From Enterobacter cloacae complex sp. R_G8 (GTDB lineage Bacteria; Pseudomonadota; Gammaproteobacteria; Enterobacterales; Enterobacteriaceae): a DNA stretch of 64,000 nt. Each line of letters begins with the position of its first letter. Within the stretch, counting starts at the first letter, position 1. The notes beneath the pieces are model-generated. The model was given only the letters and a program-made list of their open reading frames with translations, did no database searches and had not been told where the DNA came from. The translations under genes were made by a program, and so were the position numbers. Positions 45,644 through 53,796 of this stretch are shown here, in pieces. The stretch is taken from contig NZ_CP102246.1 in the NCBI RefSeq assembly GCF_024599795.1, positions 1,426,001-1,490,000 on the forward strand, read 5' to 3'.

Positions 45644-47011
45644 CTATTTTTTCACCGCTTCGCCGTTCAGCCAGGCTTTTTGCAGGGCAGGCCAGTACGC
45701 GCGGTTAGCCTCGATCATCTCATCCAGAATCGCTTTCGCGTGCTCCATGGTCGGCACGGTGCGGTTCAGGGTAAATGCCTGCAGTGCTTTCTCATAGCTC
45801 CCTTCAATAGTTGCTTCCACCAGCAGCTGTTCAGAGGCGAGTTGCTGTTGCAGCAGCGTCTGATGGAACAGCGGCACCTGGCCCACGCGGACAGGCTCTG
45901 GCCCCTCGGAGGTGATATAAGCGGGTACCTCGACGACCGCATCGTACGGCAGATTGGTAATTGCCCCGCGGTTTTCCACCATCACCAGATGACGGCTCCG
46001 CAGGTTGAAGGCCAGCGAGCAGGCGACATCGACGATAAACTCGCCGTGAACGCCAACGTGGAAGGCATCCGGCAGGATCCCGGTACGCTTATATTCTTCG
46101 GCGGCGGCAAACAGCTTTTTCTCACGCCCGTTCATCACTTCATTAGCGCGGGTGTAGTCCGGGTTCTGATGCTCAACAATCTGGTTCGGCATCAGGTAGT
46201 ACTGCAGATACGGGTTCGGCAGATACTCCGGGAAGTTATCCATGATCGGCTTGATGTTGCGCCAGGTTTTCACCCACGACGGATCGGAGTGCTGTGGGTC
46301 GGTTTTGGCGGCATCTTCCGTCAGCAGACCAAACTTCGCGATATGTTTACGCAGCTCCGGCAGCTTGTCCTCGCCGTCCACCCACACACGGGTAAACCAG
46401 CCGAAGTGATTCAGCCCAAAGTAGTCCACCTCCAGCTTGTGGCGATCAACCCCCAGAATCGCCCCCATGTTACGCATAGCGGCAACCGGCATATCGCAAA
46501 TATTCAACACGCGGGCGTTCGGGCGCAGGCGGCGTACCCCTTCCGCGACGATCGCCGCCGGGTTGGAGTAGTTTACGATCCACGCTTTCTCATGCGCATA
46601 GCGATCCACCAGATCGATAAGCTCGACCATTGGCAGGATCGTACGCAGCCCGTACGCCAGCCCGCCGGGGCCGCAGGTCTCCTGACCAACCACGCCGTGG
46701 CGCAGCGGGATCTTCTCATCCTGCTCGCGCATCTTGTACTGGCCGACGCGCATCTGGGCGAAGACGAAGTGTGCGCCGCTGAAGGCCACTTCCGGGTCAT
46801 TGGTGACGGTAAATTTGATGCTCTGGCTGTGGTCGCGGATCACTTTTTCCACCACCGGGGCAATCGTGTTCTGACGCGCCTCGTCGATGTCGTAGAGGCG
46901 GATTTCGGCCAGCGGGAAGTCCTGCAGACGCACCATCAGGCTTTTCACAATACCTGGCGTGTAGGTGCTACCGCCGCCAGCAATCGACAGAATGAATGGG
47001 GGTGTAAACAT
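45644..47011 (-). CDS. 6-phospho-alpha-glucosidase, glycoside hydrolase family 4
   Basis: NAD- and Mn-dependent GH4 enzyme of 455 residues that would split the disaccharide phosphate delivered by the adjoining PTS into glucose and glucose-6-phosphate. Motifs: NAD site LSIAGGGSTYTPGIV (about residues 8-22), GQETCGPGGLAYGLR, VNYSNPAAIVAEG, the metal/catalytic box NICDMP and NHFGWFT. CDMP rather than CNVP is the form I recall for the alpha-phosphoglucosidases (GlvA, MalH, AglB). Family is sure, substrate (maltose-6-P or sucrose-isomer-6-P) is inferred. The start is 12 bases after the PTS stop. Confidence 0.88.
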   Translation of the reverse strand: MFTPPFILSIAGGGSTYTPGIVKSLMVRLQDFPLAEIRLYDIDEARQNTIAPVVEKVIRDHSQSIKFTVTNDPEVAFSGAHFVFAQMRVGQYKMREQDEKIPLRHGVVGQETCGPGGLAYGLRTILPMVELIDLVDRYAHEKAWIVNYSNPAAIVAEGVRRLRPNARVLNICDMPVAAMRNMGAILGVDRHKLEVDYFGLNHFGWFTRVWVDGEDKLPELRKHIAKFGLLTEDAAKTDPQHSDPSWVKTWRNIKPIMDNFPEYLPNPYLQYYLMPNQIVEHQNPDYTRANEVMNGREKKLFAAAEEYKRTGILPDAFHVGVHGEFIVDVACSLAFNLRSRHLVMVENRGAITNLPYDAVVEVPAYITSEGPEPVRVGQVPLFHQTLLQQQLASEQLLVEATIEGSYEKALQAFTLNRTVPTMEHAKAILDEMIEANRAYWPALQKAWLNGEAVKK

Positions 47012-47023
47012 CTTTAGCTCCTT

Positions 47024-48568
47024 TCAGAGAAACGTCTCAACGGCTTCTCGCATTTTTTTGACATGCAGCCCGTAGACCACCTGAACGTTGTTACCTTGTT
47101 TGATAATCCCTTTCGCGCCGGTCGCTTTCAGCCGCGGCTCATCAATGATGGCGACATCCTTCACCGTCACACGTAAGCGGGTGTAGCAGTTATCCACCAC
47201 TTCAATATTTTCCCGGCCGCCCAGACCGACGACGATGGATTCACCCAGCCCGTCGTTATTGCCCTTCGCCTGGTACTCCTGTTTGCTGTAAAGGCGCGTC
47301 TCCTGGTCCTCATCTTCACGCCCTGGCGTTTTCATGTTGAAACGCAGGATCAGGAAGCGGAACACCACGAAGTAGAGGGCGAACATGATCAGCCCGACCA
47401 CGATGTACATCGGCCAGTTGGACTTCTCCGTGCCGAGCGGCAGGTTGTAGAGAATAAAATCGATAATCCCGTTAGCGCCGATGGCGTGAACACCCAGCAG
47501 GGAGAACAGCATCATCCCGATACCTGTCAGCACCGCGTGCACCACGAACAGCAGCGGGGCGACAAACAGGAAGGAGAACTCAATGGGCTCGGTGACGCCG
47601 ACCAGCAGCGAAGTGAGCGCCGCCGGGATCAGAATCGCTTTTGCTGCCGCTTTACGCTCCGGCTTTGCGGTCATGTACATCGCCAGCGCCGCCGCCGGCA
47701 GGCCAAACATCTTGCTGATGCCGCGCGCATCCCATACCACCGTGCTGCTGAGCTGTTTCACCTCCGGGCAGGCCATCTCCGCGAAGTAAATGTTGCGCGC
47801 GCCCTGATAAAGCGTACCGCACACCTCTTGCGTGCCGCCCAGTTCGGTATACAGGAATGGGGTATAGACCAGATGATGCAGACCGGTGGGCACCAGAATG
47901 CGCTCAAGGAAGCCGTAGATCGCCACGCCGAACGGACCGGAACCTTTGATAGCAAGCGCCATTGCGCTAATGCCGTGTTGAGCAAACGGCCACAGCTCGC
48001 TCATCACTACGCCGAGCAGCATGGAAACGGGCAGCATCACAATGGCGACAAAACAGTGGCCAGAGTAAATCGCCATCGCACCGTTAAACTGTACGCCGGA
48101 GTATTTGTTGTACAGGTATCCGGAAAGCGCGCCGGTCAGGATCCCGGCGAACACGCCCATCTCCAGCACCTGAACGCCCAGCACCATGGTCTGCCCGGCG
48201 GCTTTCATCTGTGCTGCGGGTGCCAGTTCGCCCTGAAGCTGTAGCGTGACGTTCATGGCGTTGATAAACACCACAAACGTTACCAGCCCAATCAGCGCCG
48301 CATAGCCTTTGTCCCGTGTTGCCAGACCAATCGGGATGCCGACGGCAAACACCAGGGCCAGGTTAACCAGCACCGACACGGCAGATTTGGCGATCAGCTG
48401 GCCGATATTCTGGATCAGCGGATGGCCGAGAAACGGCAGATACTCGGCCAGGTTGCCATTGCCCAGCACATTGCCAAAGGCGATAAACAGACCGACGATC
48501 GGTAAAATAAGTACCGGTCCGTACAATGATTTTCCGAAATTTTGTAGGGCGTTCACGGCTCGTTTCAT
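47024..48568 (-). CDS. PTS alpha-glucoside EIICB permease (MalX/GlvC/AglA type)
   Basis: A 514-residue permease; ATG at 48568 follows AGAGAGAAAG. The EIIC domain (about residues 1-410) shows SLYGPVLILPIVGLFIAFGN, VEYGFLER-like IYGFLERILVPTGLHH and GVTEPIEFSFLFVAP; the C-terminal EIIB (about 435-514) has the phosphorylated Cys461 in VDNCYTRLRV. No EIIA, so Crr would supply phosphate. Sequence type points to maltose, isomaltose or sucrose isomers. Forms an operon with the GH4 gene; a possible CRP site lies upstream. Confidence 0.88.
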   Translation of the reverse strand: MKRAVNALQNFGKSLYGPVLILPIVGLFIAFGNVLGNGNLAEYLPFLGHPLIQNIGQLIAKSAVSVLVNLALVFAVGIPIGLATRDKGYAALIGLVTFVVFINAMNVTLQLQGELAPAAQMKAAGQTMVLGVQVLEMGVFAGILTGALSGYLYNKYSGVQFNGAMAIYSGHCFVAIVMLPVSMLLGVVMSELWPFAQHGISAMALAIKGSGPFGVAIYGFLERILVPTGLHHLVYTPFLYTELGGTQEVCGTLYQGARNIYFAEMACPEVKQLSSTVVWDARGISKMFGLPAAALAMYMTAKPERKAAAKAILIPAALTSLLVGVTEPIEFSFLFVAPLLFVVHAVLTGIGMMLFSLLGVHAIGANGIIDFILYNLPLGTEKSNWPMYIVVGLIMFALYFVVFRFLILRFNMKTPGREDEDQETRLYSKQEYQAKGNNDGLGESIVVGLGGRENIEVVDNCYTRLRVTVKDVAIIDEPRLKATGAKGIIKQGNNVQVVYGLHVKKMREAVETFL

Positions 48569-48655
48569 GGCTTTCTCTCTTATTGAACCGCGCACTCGGG
48601 GTGCGTCTTGAGCTTAAAACTAGCAGGCTCCCGGCGAGCTTATCCAGCTATCTTC

Positions 48656-48719
48656 TTGTTTTAAAAACAAATGACGTGAAAGGTAACATGTGACGTTTGA
48701 CGTTGTGATCGGCGTAACA
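48656..48719. promoter_or_regulatory. Candidate operator and CRP site upstream of the PTS operon
   Basis: A near-palindrome TTGTTTTAAAAACAA (48656-48670) and TGTGATCGGCGTAACA (48704-48719; nine of ten conserved CRP positions) lie 88-151 bases before the EIICB start. They fit catabolite control plus a specific operator. The remainder of the 274-base gap to yfhM holds no gene. Confidence 0.4.
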
Positions 48720-48842
48720 TCACCACGTTGACGATGCGAGCCGCCTTCCAGATCCTAAAAATGGACTTTTTGTATTAACGAAACTTGCGGATAATACTTA
48801 TCCGGAAGACGACCAACAGGCTCCATGGGCCAGGGACAAAGG

Positions 48843-51800
48843 ATGAAACCGTTTCGCTTAGCCGCGCTCTCTCTTGCGCTGCTCACCACGTTTACGCTTG
48901 TCGGCTGTGATAACAGCGACGATAAACCTCAGGCTGCGGCTCCCGCGGCATCTACAGCAACCACACCAAAAGCGGCGGAAAAGCCAGACGCTGACAAGCT
49001 GGCAAAACTGGCGGCACAAAGTCAGGGCAAAGCGCTCACTCTGCTTGATGCCTCTGAAGTGCAGCTGGACGGCGCCGCCACGCTGGTGCTGACATTCTCT
49101 GTTCCACTGAATCCGGATCAGGATTTCTCGAAAACCGTGCATGTCGTGGATAAGAAAAGCGGCAAGGTTGACGGGGCGTGGGAACTGGCGCCGAACCTGA
49201 AAGAGCTTCGTCTGCGCCATCTGGAGCCCAACCGCAATCTGGTCGTCACCGTGGAACGCGATCTGCAGGCGCTGAACAAAGCGACTTTTGGCATCGACTA
49301 CGAAAAAGCCCTGACCACCCGGGATATCGAGCCGACGGTCGGCTTCGCCAGCCGCGGGTCACTGCTGCCGGGTAAGGTGGTGGAAGGTCTGCCGGTGATG
49401 GCGCTTAACGTTAACAACGTGGACGTGAATTTCTACCGCGTGAAGCCTGAATCGCTGGCTTCGTTCGTTAGCCAGTGGGAATACCGTAACTCGCTGACCA
49501 ACTGGGAGTCTGACAATTTATTGAAGATGGCCGAGTTGGTTTATACCGGCCGTTTCGATCTTAACCCGGCGCGCAACACGCGTGAAAAACTGCTGCTGCC
49601 GCTGAAAGATATCAAGCCGCTCCAGCAGTCTGGCGTTTATATCGCGGTGATGAATCAGGCAGGGCACTATAACTACAGCAATGCCGCCACGCTCTTCACC
49701 TTAAGCGATATTGGGCTGTCCGCTCACCGTTATCATAACCGTCTCGATATCTTCACCCAGAGCCTGGAAAACGGTGCGGCGCAATCCGGCGTAACCGTCA
49801 CGCTGTTAAACGATAAAGGGCAGACCCTGGCTGAGGCGAACAGCGATGCCGACGGCCATGCAAAGCTCGAAACTGACAAAGAAGCCGCGCTGCTGCTAGC
49901 CAGTAAAGACGGCCAGACCACGCTGCTTGACCTCAAGCTGCCGGCGCTCGATCTGGCGGAGTTCGACATTGCCGGTAGCCCTGGCTACAGCAAACAATTC
50001 TTTATGTTTGGCCCGCGTGACCTCTATCGCCCAGGCGAAACGGTGATCCTGAACGGCTTACTGCGTGACAGCGACGGTAAACCGCTGCCCGCGCAGCCGG
50101 TGAAGCTGGATGTCCTGCGTCCGGACGGGCAGGTGGCGCGTACCGTCGTCGTCCAGCCGGAGAACGGTCTCTATCGCTTTAACTATCCGCTGGACAGCGG
50201 GGCGCAAACCGGCATGTGGCATATCCGCGCCAATACGGGCGATAACCAGCAGCGTCTGTGGGACTTCCACGTCGAAGATTTCATGCCAGAGCGTATGGCG
50301 CTGAATCTCAGCGGACAAAAAACGCCGGTTTCACCGCAGGATAACGTCGACTTTAACGTGGTGGGATATTACCTGTACGGCGCACCGGCCAACGGTAATG
50401 CCCTGCAGGGGCAACTTTTCCTGCGTCCACTGCGTGAAGCGGTTCCGGCATTGCCTGGCTTCCAGTTTGGTGATATCGCCGAAGACAACCTGAGTCGCAG
50501 CCTGGATGAAGTGCAGCTTACGCTTGATGAACAGGGGCGTGGGCAGGTCTCAACAGAAAGCCAGTGGAAAGAGGTGCACTCTCCGCTTCAGCTGATCCTG
50601 CAGGCCAGCCTGCTGGAATCAGGCGGTCGTCCGGTGACGCGTCGTGCTGAACAGGCTATCTGGCCAGCAGCCGAATTACCGGGTATTCGTCCTCAGTTCG
50701 CCAGCAAGGCGGTGTATGATTACCGCACCGATACCACTGTTAACCAGCCTATCGTCGATGAAAACGGCAACGCCAGTTTCGACATTGTCTATGCCGATGC
50801 CAGCGGGGCGAAAAAGGCTGTGTCCGGGTTACAGGTGCGCCTGATCCGCGAACGCCGCGACTACTACTGGAACTGGTCAGAAAGCGATGGCTGGCAGTCT
50901 CAGTTTGATCAAAAAGATCTCATTGAAGGCGAGCAGGAACTGACCCTCAAGGCCGATGAAACGGGTAAAGTGACTTTCCCGGTAGAGTGGGGCTCCTATC
51001 GTCTGGAAGTGAAAGCGCCTGATGACATGGTCAGCAGCGTGCGTTTCTGGGCCGGGTACAGCTGGCAGGATAACAGTGACGGCACGGGAGCCGCGCGGCC
51101 CGATCGCGTGACCCTGAAACTGGATAAGCCGTCTTACCAGCCGGGTGACACTGTCCAGCTGCATATCGCCGCACCGGCGGCGGGTAAAGGCTATGCGATG
51201 ATCGAATCCAGCGAAGGACCGCTGTGGTGGAAAGAGATCGACGTGCCGGCCAACGGGCTGGATCTCTCTATTCCGGTAGACAAAGCATGGAAACGCCACG
51301 ACCTCTATCTCAGCACGCTGGTGGTTCGTCCTGGCGATAAATCCAAATCCGCCACGCCAAAGCGGGCGGTTGGCCTGCTGCATCTGCCGATGGGGGATGA
51401 AAATCGCCGTCTGAATATCGCGCTGGATAACCCGCAAAAAATGCGCCCGAACCAGACGCTTTCTGTGAAGGTAAAAGCTAGCGTGAAAGAGGGCCCGGTA
51501 CCACAAAAAGTGAACGTGCTGGTCTCCGCGGTGGACAGCGGCGTGCTGAACATTACCGATTACGTCACGCCGGATCCCTGGCAGGCCTTCTTTGGTCAGA
51601 AGCGCTATGGCGCGGATATCTACGATATCTACGGCCAGGTGATTGAAGGCCAGGGACGTATGGCCGCGCTGCGTTTTGGTGGTGACGGCGATGAGCTTAA
51701 ACGCGGCGGTAAGCCACCGGTGAACCATGTCACCATTATCGCTCAGCAGGCACAGCCAGTGACGCTTGATGCGAATGGTGAAGGATCCATCACTCTGCCA

Positions 51801-53795
51801 ATTGGAGACTTTAACGGCGAGCTGCGTCTGATGGCGCAGGCCTGGACGGAAGAGGATTTCGGCAGCAGCGAAAGCAAAGTGATTGTGGCCGCGCCGGTCA
51901 TTACCGAACTGAATACGCCACGCTTCCTGGCAAGCGGCGATACCTCACGGTTGACGCTGGATCTCACCAACCTGACCGATCGGCCGCAAACGCTCAATGT
52001 GTCCTTAACTGCGACCGGCAAGCTGTCGCTGGAAGGGGCGCAGCCGCAGCCTGTCAAACTGCCACCGGGTGCGCGTAGCACGCTGTTTATTCCGGTGCGT
52101 GCACTGGACGGTTACGGTGATGGCGAAGTGACGGCGCAGGTAACAGGGCTTCAACTGCCTGGCGAGACTTTCGCTCCGCAGCAGAAGAGCTGGAAAATCG
52201 GCGTCCGTCCTGCGTTCCCGGCGCAGACGGTGAATACCGGGGCCATGCTGAACCCGGGTGAGTCCTGGACTGCGCCAGGGCAGCATATCAACGGCTTCTC
52301 TCCCGCTACATTGCAGGGACAACTGCTGCTTAGCGGCAAACCGCCGCTTAATCTGGCGCGCTATATCCGTGAGCTGCAGGCATATCCTTATGGCTGTCTT
52401 GAACAAACCACCAGTGGCCTGTTCCCGTCGCTCTATACCAACGCGGCACAGCTGAAGGCGCTTGGCATTAAAGGCGACACGGACGACAAGCGTCGTGCTG
52501 CCATTGATATTGGCATCTCCCGCCTGCTGCAGATGCAGCGTGACGACGGTGGTTTTGCGCTCTGGGATAAAAACGGTCCGGAAGAGTACTGGCTGACTGC
52601 CTATGTCACTGACTTCCTGGTACGTGCCGGTGAGCAAGGCTACAGCGTGCCGACGGATGCGGTCAATAATGCCAATAGCCGACTGCTCCGCTACCTGCAG
52701 GATCCGGGCATGATGTCCATCCGCTACAGCGACGATACCCAGGCCAGCAAATTTGCCGTGCAGGCCTATGCTGCACTGGTACTGGCGCGCCAGCAAAAAG
52801 CCCCGCTGGGGGCGTTGCGTGAAATCTGGGAGCGTCACGGACAGGCGGCTTCGGGTCTGCCGCTGATGCAGCTCGGTATGGCACTCAAACTGATGGGGGA
52901 TGCCCCGCGCAGCCAGCAGGCGCTGGATCTGGCCCTTAAAACGCCGCGCAACGACAGCAGAAACTGGATGGCGGATTATGGCAGCCAGCTTCGCGATAAC
53001 GCGCTGATGCTCTCCCTTCTGGAGGAGTACAAGCTGCTGCCGGATGCGCAAAATACGCTGCTGAATGCCCTGTCTGAACAGGCCTTCAGCCAGCGCTGGC
53101 TGTCAACACAGGAGAGTAACGCGCTGTTCCTGGCCGGACGTTCGCTGCAGACTTTGTCCGGAGCATGGCAGGCGGAAACCTCACTTTCGGGTACCGCATT
53201 GAGCGGTGACAAGGCGCTGGTGCAGAATATGAATGGCGATCAGCTTGGTGCGCTGCAGGTCACCAACACCGGCACGGCCCCGCTGTGGGTGCGTCTGGAT
53301 AGCACCGGTTACCCGGACTCAGCCCCTCAGCCATCCTCGAATGTGCTGCAGATTGAACGCCATATTCTGGCAACCGACGGCAGTTCGAAATCGCTCTCTT
53401 CGCTGAAGAGCGGTGAGCTGGTGCTGGTATGGCTGGAAGTGAAAGCCAGCCAGAACGTGCCAGATGCGCTGGTGGTGGATCTCCTCCCGGCGGGTCTGGA
53501 GCTGGAGAACCAGAACCTGGCGAGCAGCAGCGCCAGCCTGCAGGACAGCGGCAGCGAAGTGCAGAACCTGCTTAGCCAGATGCAGCAGGCGGATATTCAG
53601 CATATGGAGTTCCGTGACGACCGCTTTGTGGCCGCCGTGCCGGTTAACGAAGGGCAACCGGTGACGCTGGTTTATCTGGCGCGCGCCGTGACGCCGGGAA
53701 CGTATCAGGTACCGGTGCCGCTGGTGGAGTCCATGTATGTTCCGCAGTGGCGGGCAACGGGTGCGGCCAGTGGCCCGCTGATTGTTGTACCGTAA
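48843..53795 (+). CDS. yfhM: Bacterial alpha-2-macroglobulin YfhM (lipoprotein)
   Basis: Periplasmic protease trap of 1650 residues, anchored as a lipoprotein: signal peptide with lipobox TLVGC (Cys22), followed by DNSDD, where Asp at +2 favours retention in the inner membrane. A chain of macroglobulin-like domains leads to the thioester domain with the motif CLEQ (within YPYGCLEQTTSGL, about residue 1185) that couples covalently to an attacking protease; the C-terminal domain ends near ATGAASGPLIVVP. ATG 48843 was chosen (AGGGA at 48832-48836). Paired with pbpC in many Gram-negatives, so the two are thought to work together at sites of peptidoglycan damage. Confidence 0.95.
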   Translation: MKPFRLAALSLALLTTFTLVGCDNSDDKPQAAAPAASTATTPKAAEKPDADKLAKLAAQSQGKALTLLDASEVQLDGAATLVLTFSVPLNPDQDFSKTVHVVDKKSGKVDGAWELAPNLKELRLRHLEPNRNLVVTVERDLQALNKATFGIDYEKALTTRDIEPTVGFASRGSLLPGKVVEGLPVMALNVNNVDVNFYRVKPESLASFVSQWEYRNSLTNWESDNLLKMAELVYTGRFDLNPARNTREKLLLPLKDIKPLQQSGVYIAVMNQAGHYNYSNAATLFTLSDIGLSAHRYHNRLDIFTQSLENGAAQSGVTVTLLNDKGQTLAEANSDADGHAKLETDKEAALLLASKDGQTTLLDLKLPALDLAEFDIAGSPGYSKQFFMFGPRDLYRPGETVILNGLLRDSDGKPLPAQPVKLDVLRPDGQVARTVVVQPENGLYRFNYPLDSGAQTGMWHIRANTGDNQQRLWDFHVEDFMPERMALNLSGQKTPVSPQDNVDFNVVGYYLYGAPANGNALQGQLFLRPLREAVPALPGFQFGDIAEDNLSRSLDEVQLTLDEQGRGQVSTESQWKEVHSPLQLILQASLLESGGRPVTRRAEQAIWPAAELPGIRPQFASKAVYDYRTDTTVNQPIVDENGNASFDIVYADASGAKKAVSGLQVRLIRERRDYYWNWSESDGWQSQFDQKDLIEGEQELTLKADETGKVTFPVEWGSYRLEVKAPDDMVSSVRFWAGYSWQDNSDGTGAARPDRVTLKLDKPSYQPGDTVQLHIAAPAAGKGYAMIESSEGPLWWKEIDVPANGLDLSIPVDKAWKRHDLYLSTLVVRPGDKSKSATPKRAVGLLHLPMGDENRRLNIALDNPQKMRPNQTLSVKVKASVKEGPVPQKVNVLVSAVDSGVLNITDYVTPDPWQAFFGQKRYGADIYDIYGQVIEGQGRMAALRFGGDGDELKRGGKPPVNHVTIIAQQAQPVTLDANGEGSITLPIGDFNGELRLMAQAWTEEDFGSSESKVIVAAPVITELNTPRFLASGDTSRLTLDLTNLTDRPQTLNVSLTATGKLSLEGAQPQPVKLPPGARSTLFIPVRALDGYGDGEVTAQVTGLQLPGETFAPQQKSWKIGVRPAFPAQTVNTGAMLNPGESWTAPGQHINGFSPATLQGQLLLSGKPPLNLARYIRELQAYPYGCLEQTTSGLFPSLYTNAAQLKALGIKGDTDDKRRAAIDIGISRLLQMQRDDGGFALWDKNGPEEYWLTAYVTDFLVRAGEQGYSVPTDAVNNANSRLLRYLQDPGMMSIRYSDDTQASKFAVQAYAALVLARQQKAPLGALREIWERHGQAASGLPLMQLGMALKLMGDAPRSQQALDLALKTPRNDSRNWMADYGSQLRDNALMLSLLEEYKLLPDAQNTLLNALSEQAFSQRWLSTQESNALFLAGRSLQTLSGAWQAETSLSGTALSGDKALVQNMNGDQLGALQVTNTGTAPLWVRLDSTGYPDSAPQPSSNVLQIERHILATDGSSKSLSSLKSGELVLVWLEVKASQNVPDALVVDLLPAGLELENQNLASSSASLQDSGSEVQNLLSQMQQADIQHMEFRDDRFVAAVPVNEGQPVTLVYLARAVTPGTYQVPVPLVESMYVPQWRATGAASGPLIVVP

Positions 53796-53796
53796 T

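Noticed and set aside
45680..47017. 445-codon ORF on the + strand opposite the GH4 gene
   Set aside because: It mirrors the GH4 gene almost exactly; the protein is Gln/His/Arg-rich with no family motif, as expected from the complement of a GC3-rich gene. GH4 motifs on the minus strand are decisive.
48825..48842. Upstream ATG for yfhM at 48825
   Set aside because: It would put six residues (MGQGQR) before the signal peptide; the ATG at 48843 has the better spaced AGGGA site and the standard lipoprotein start.
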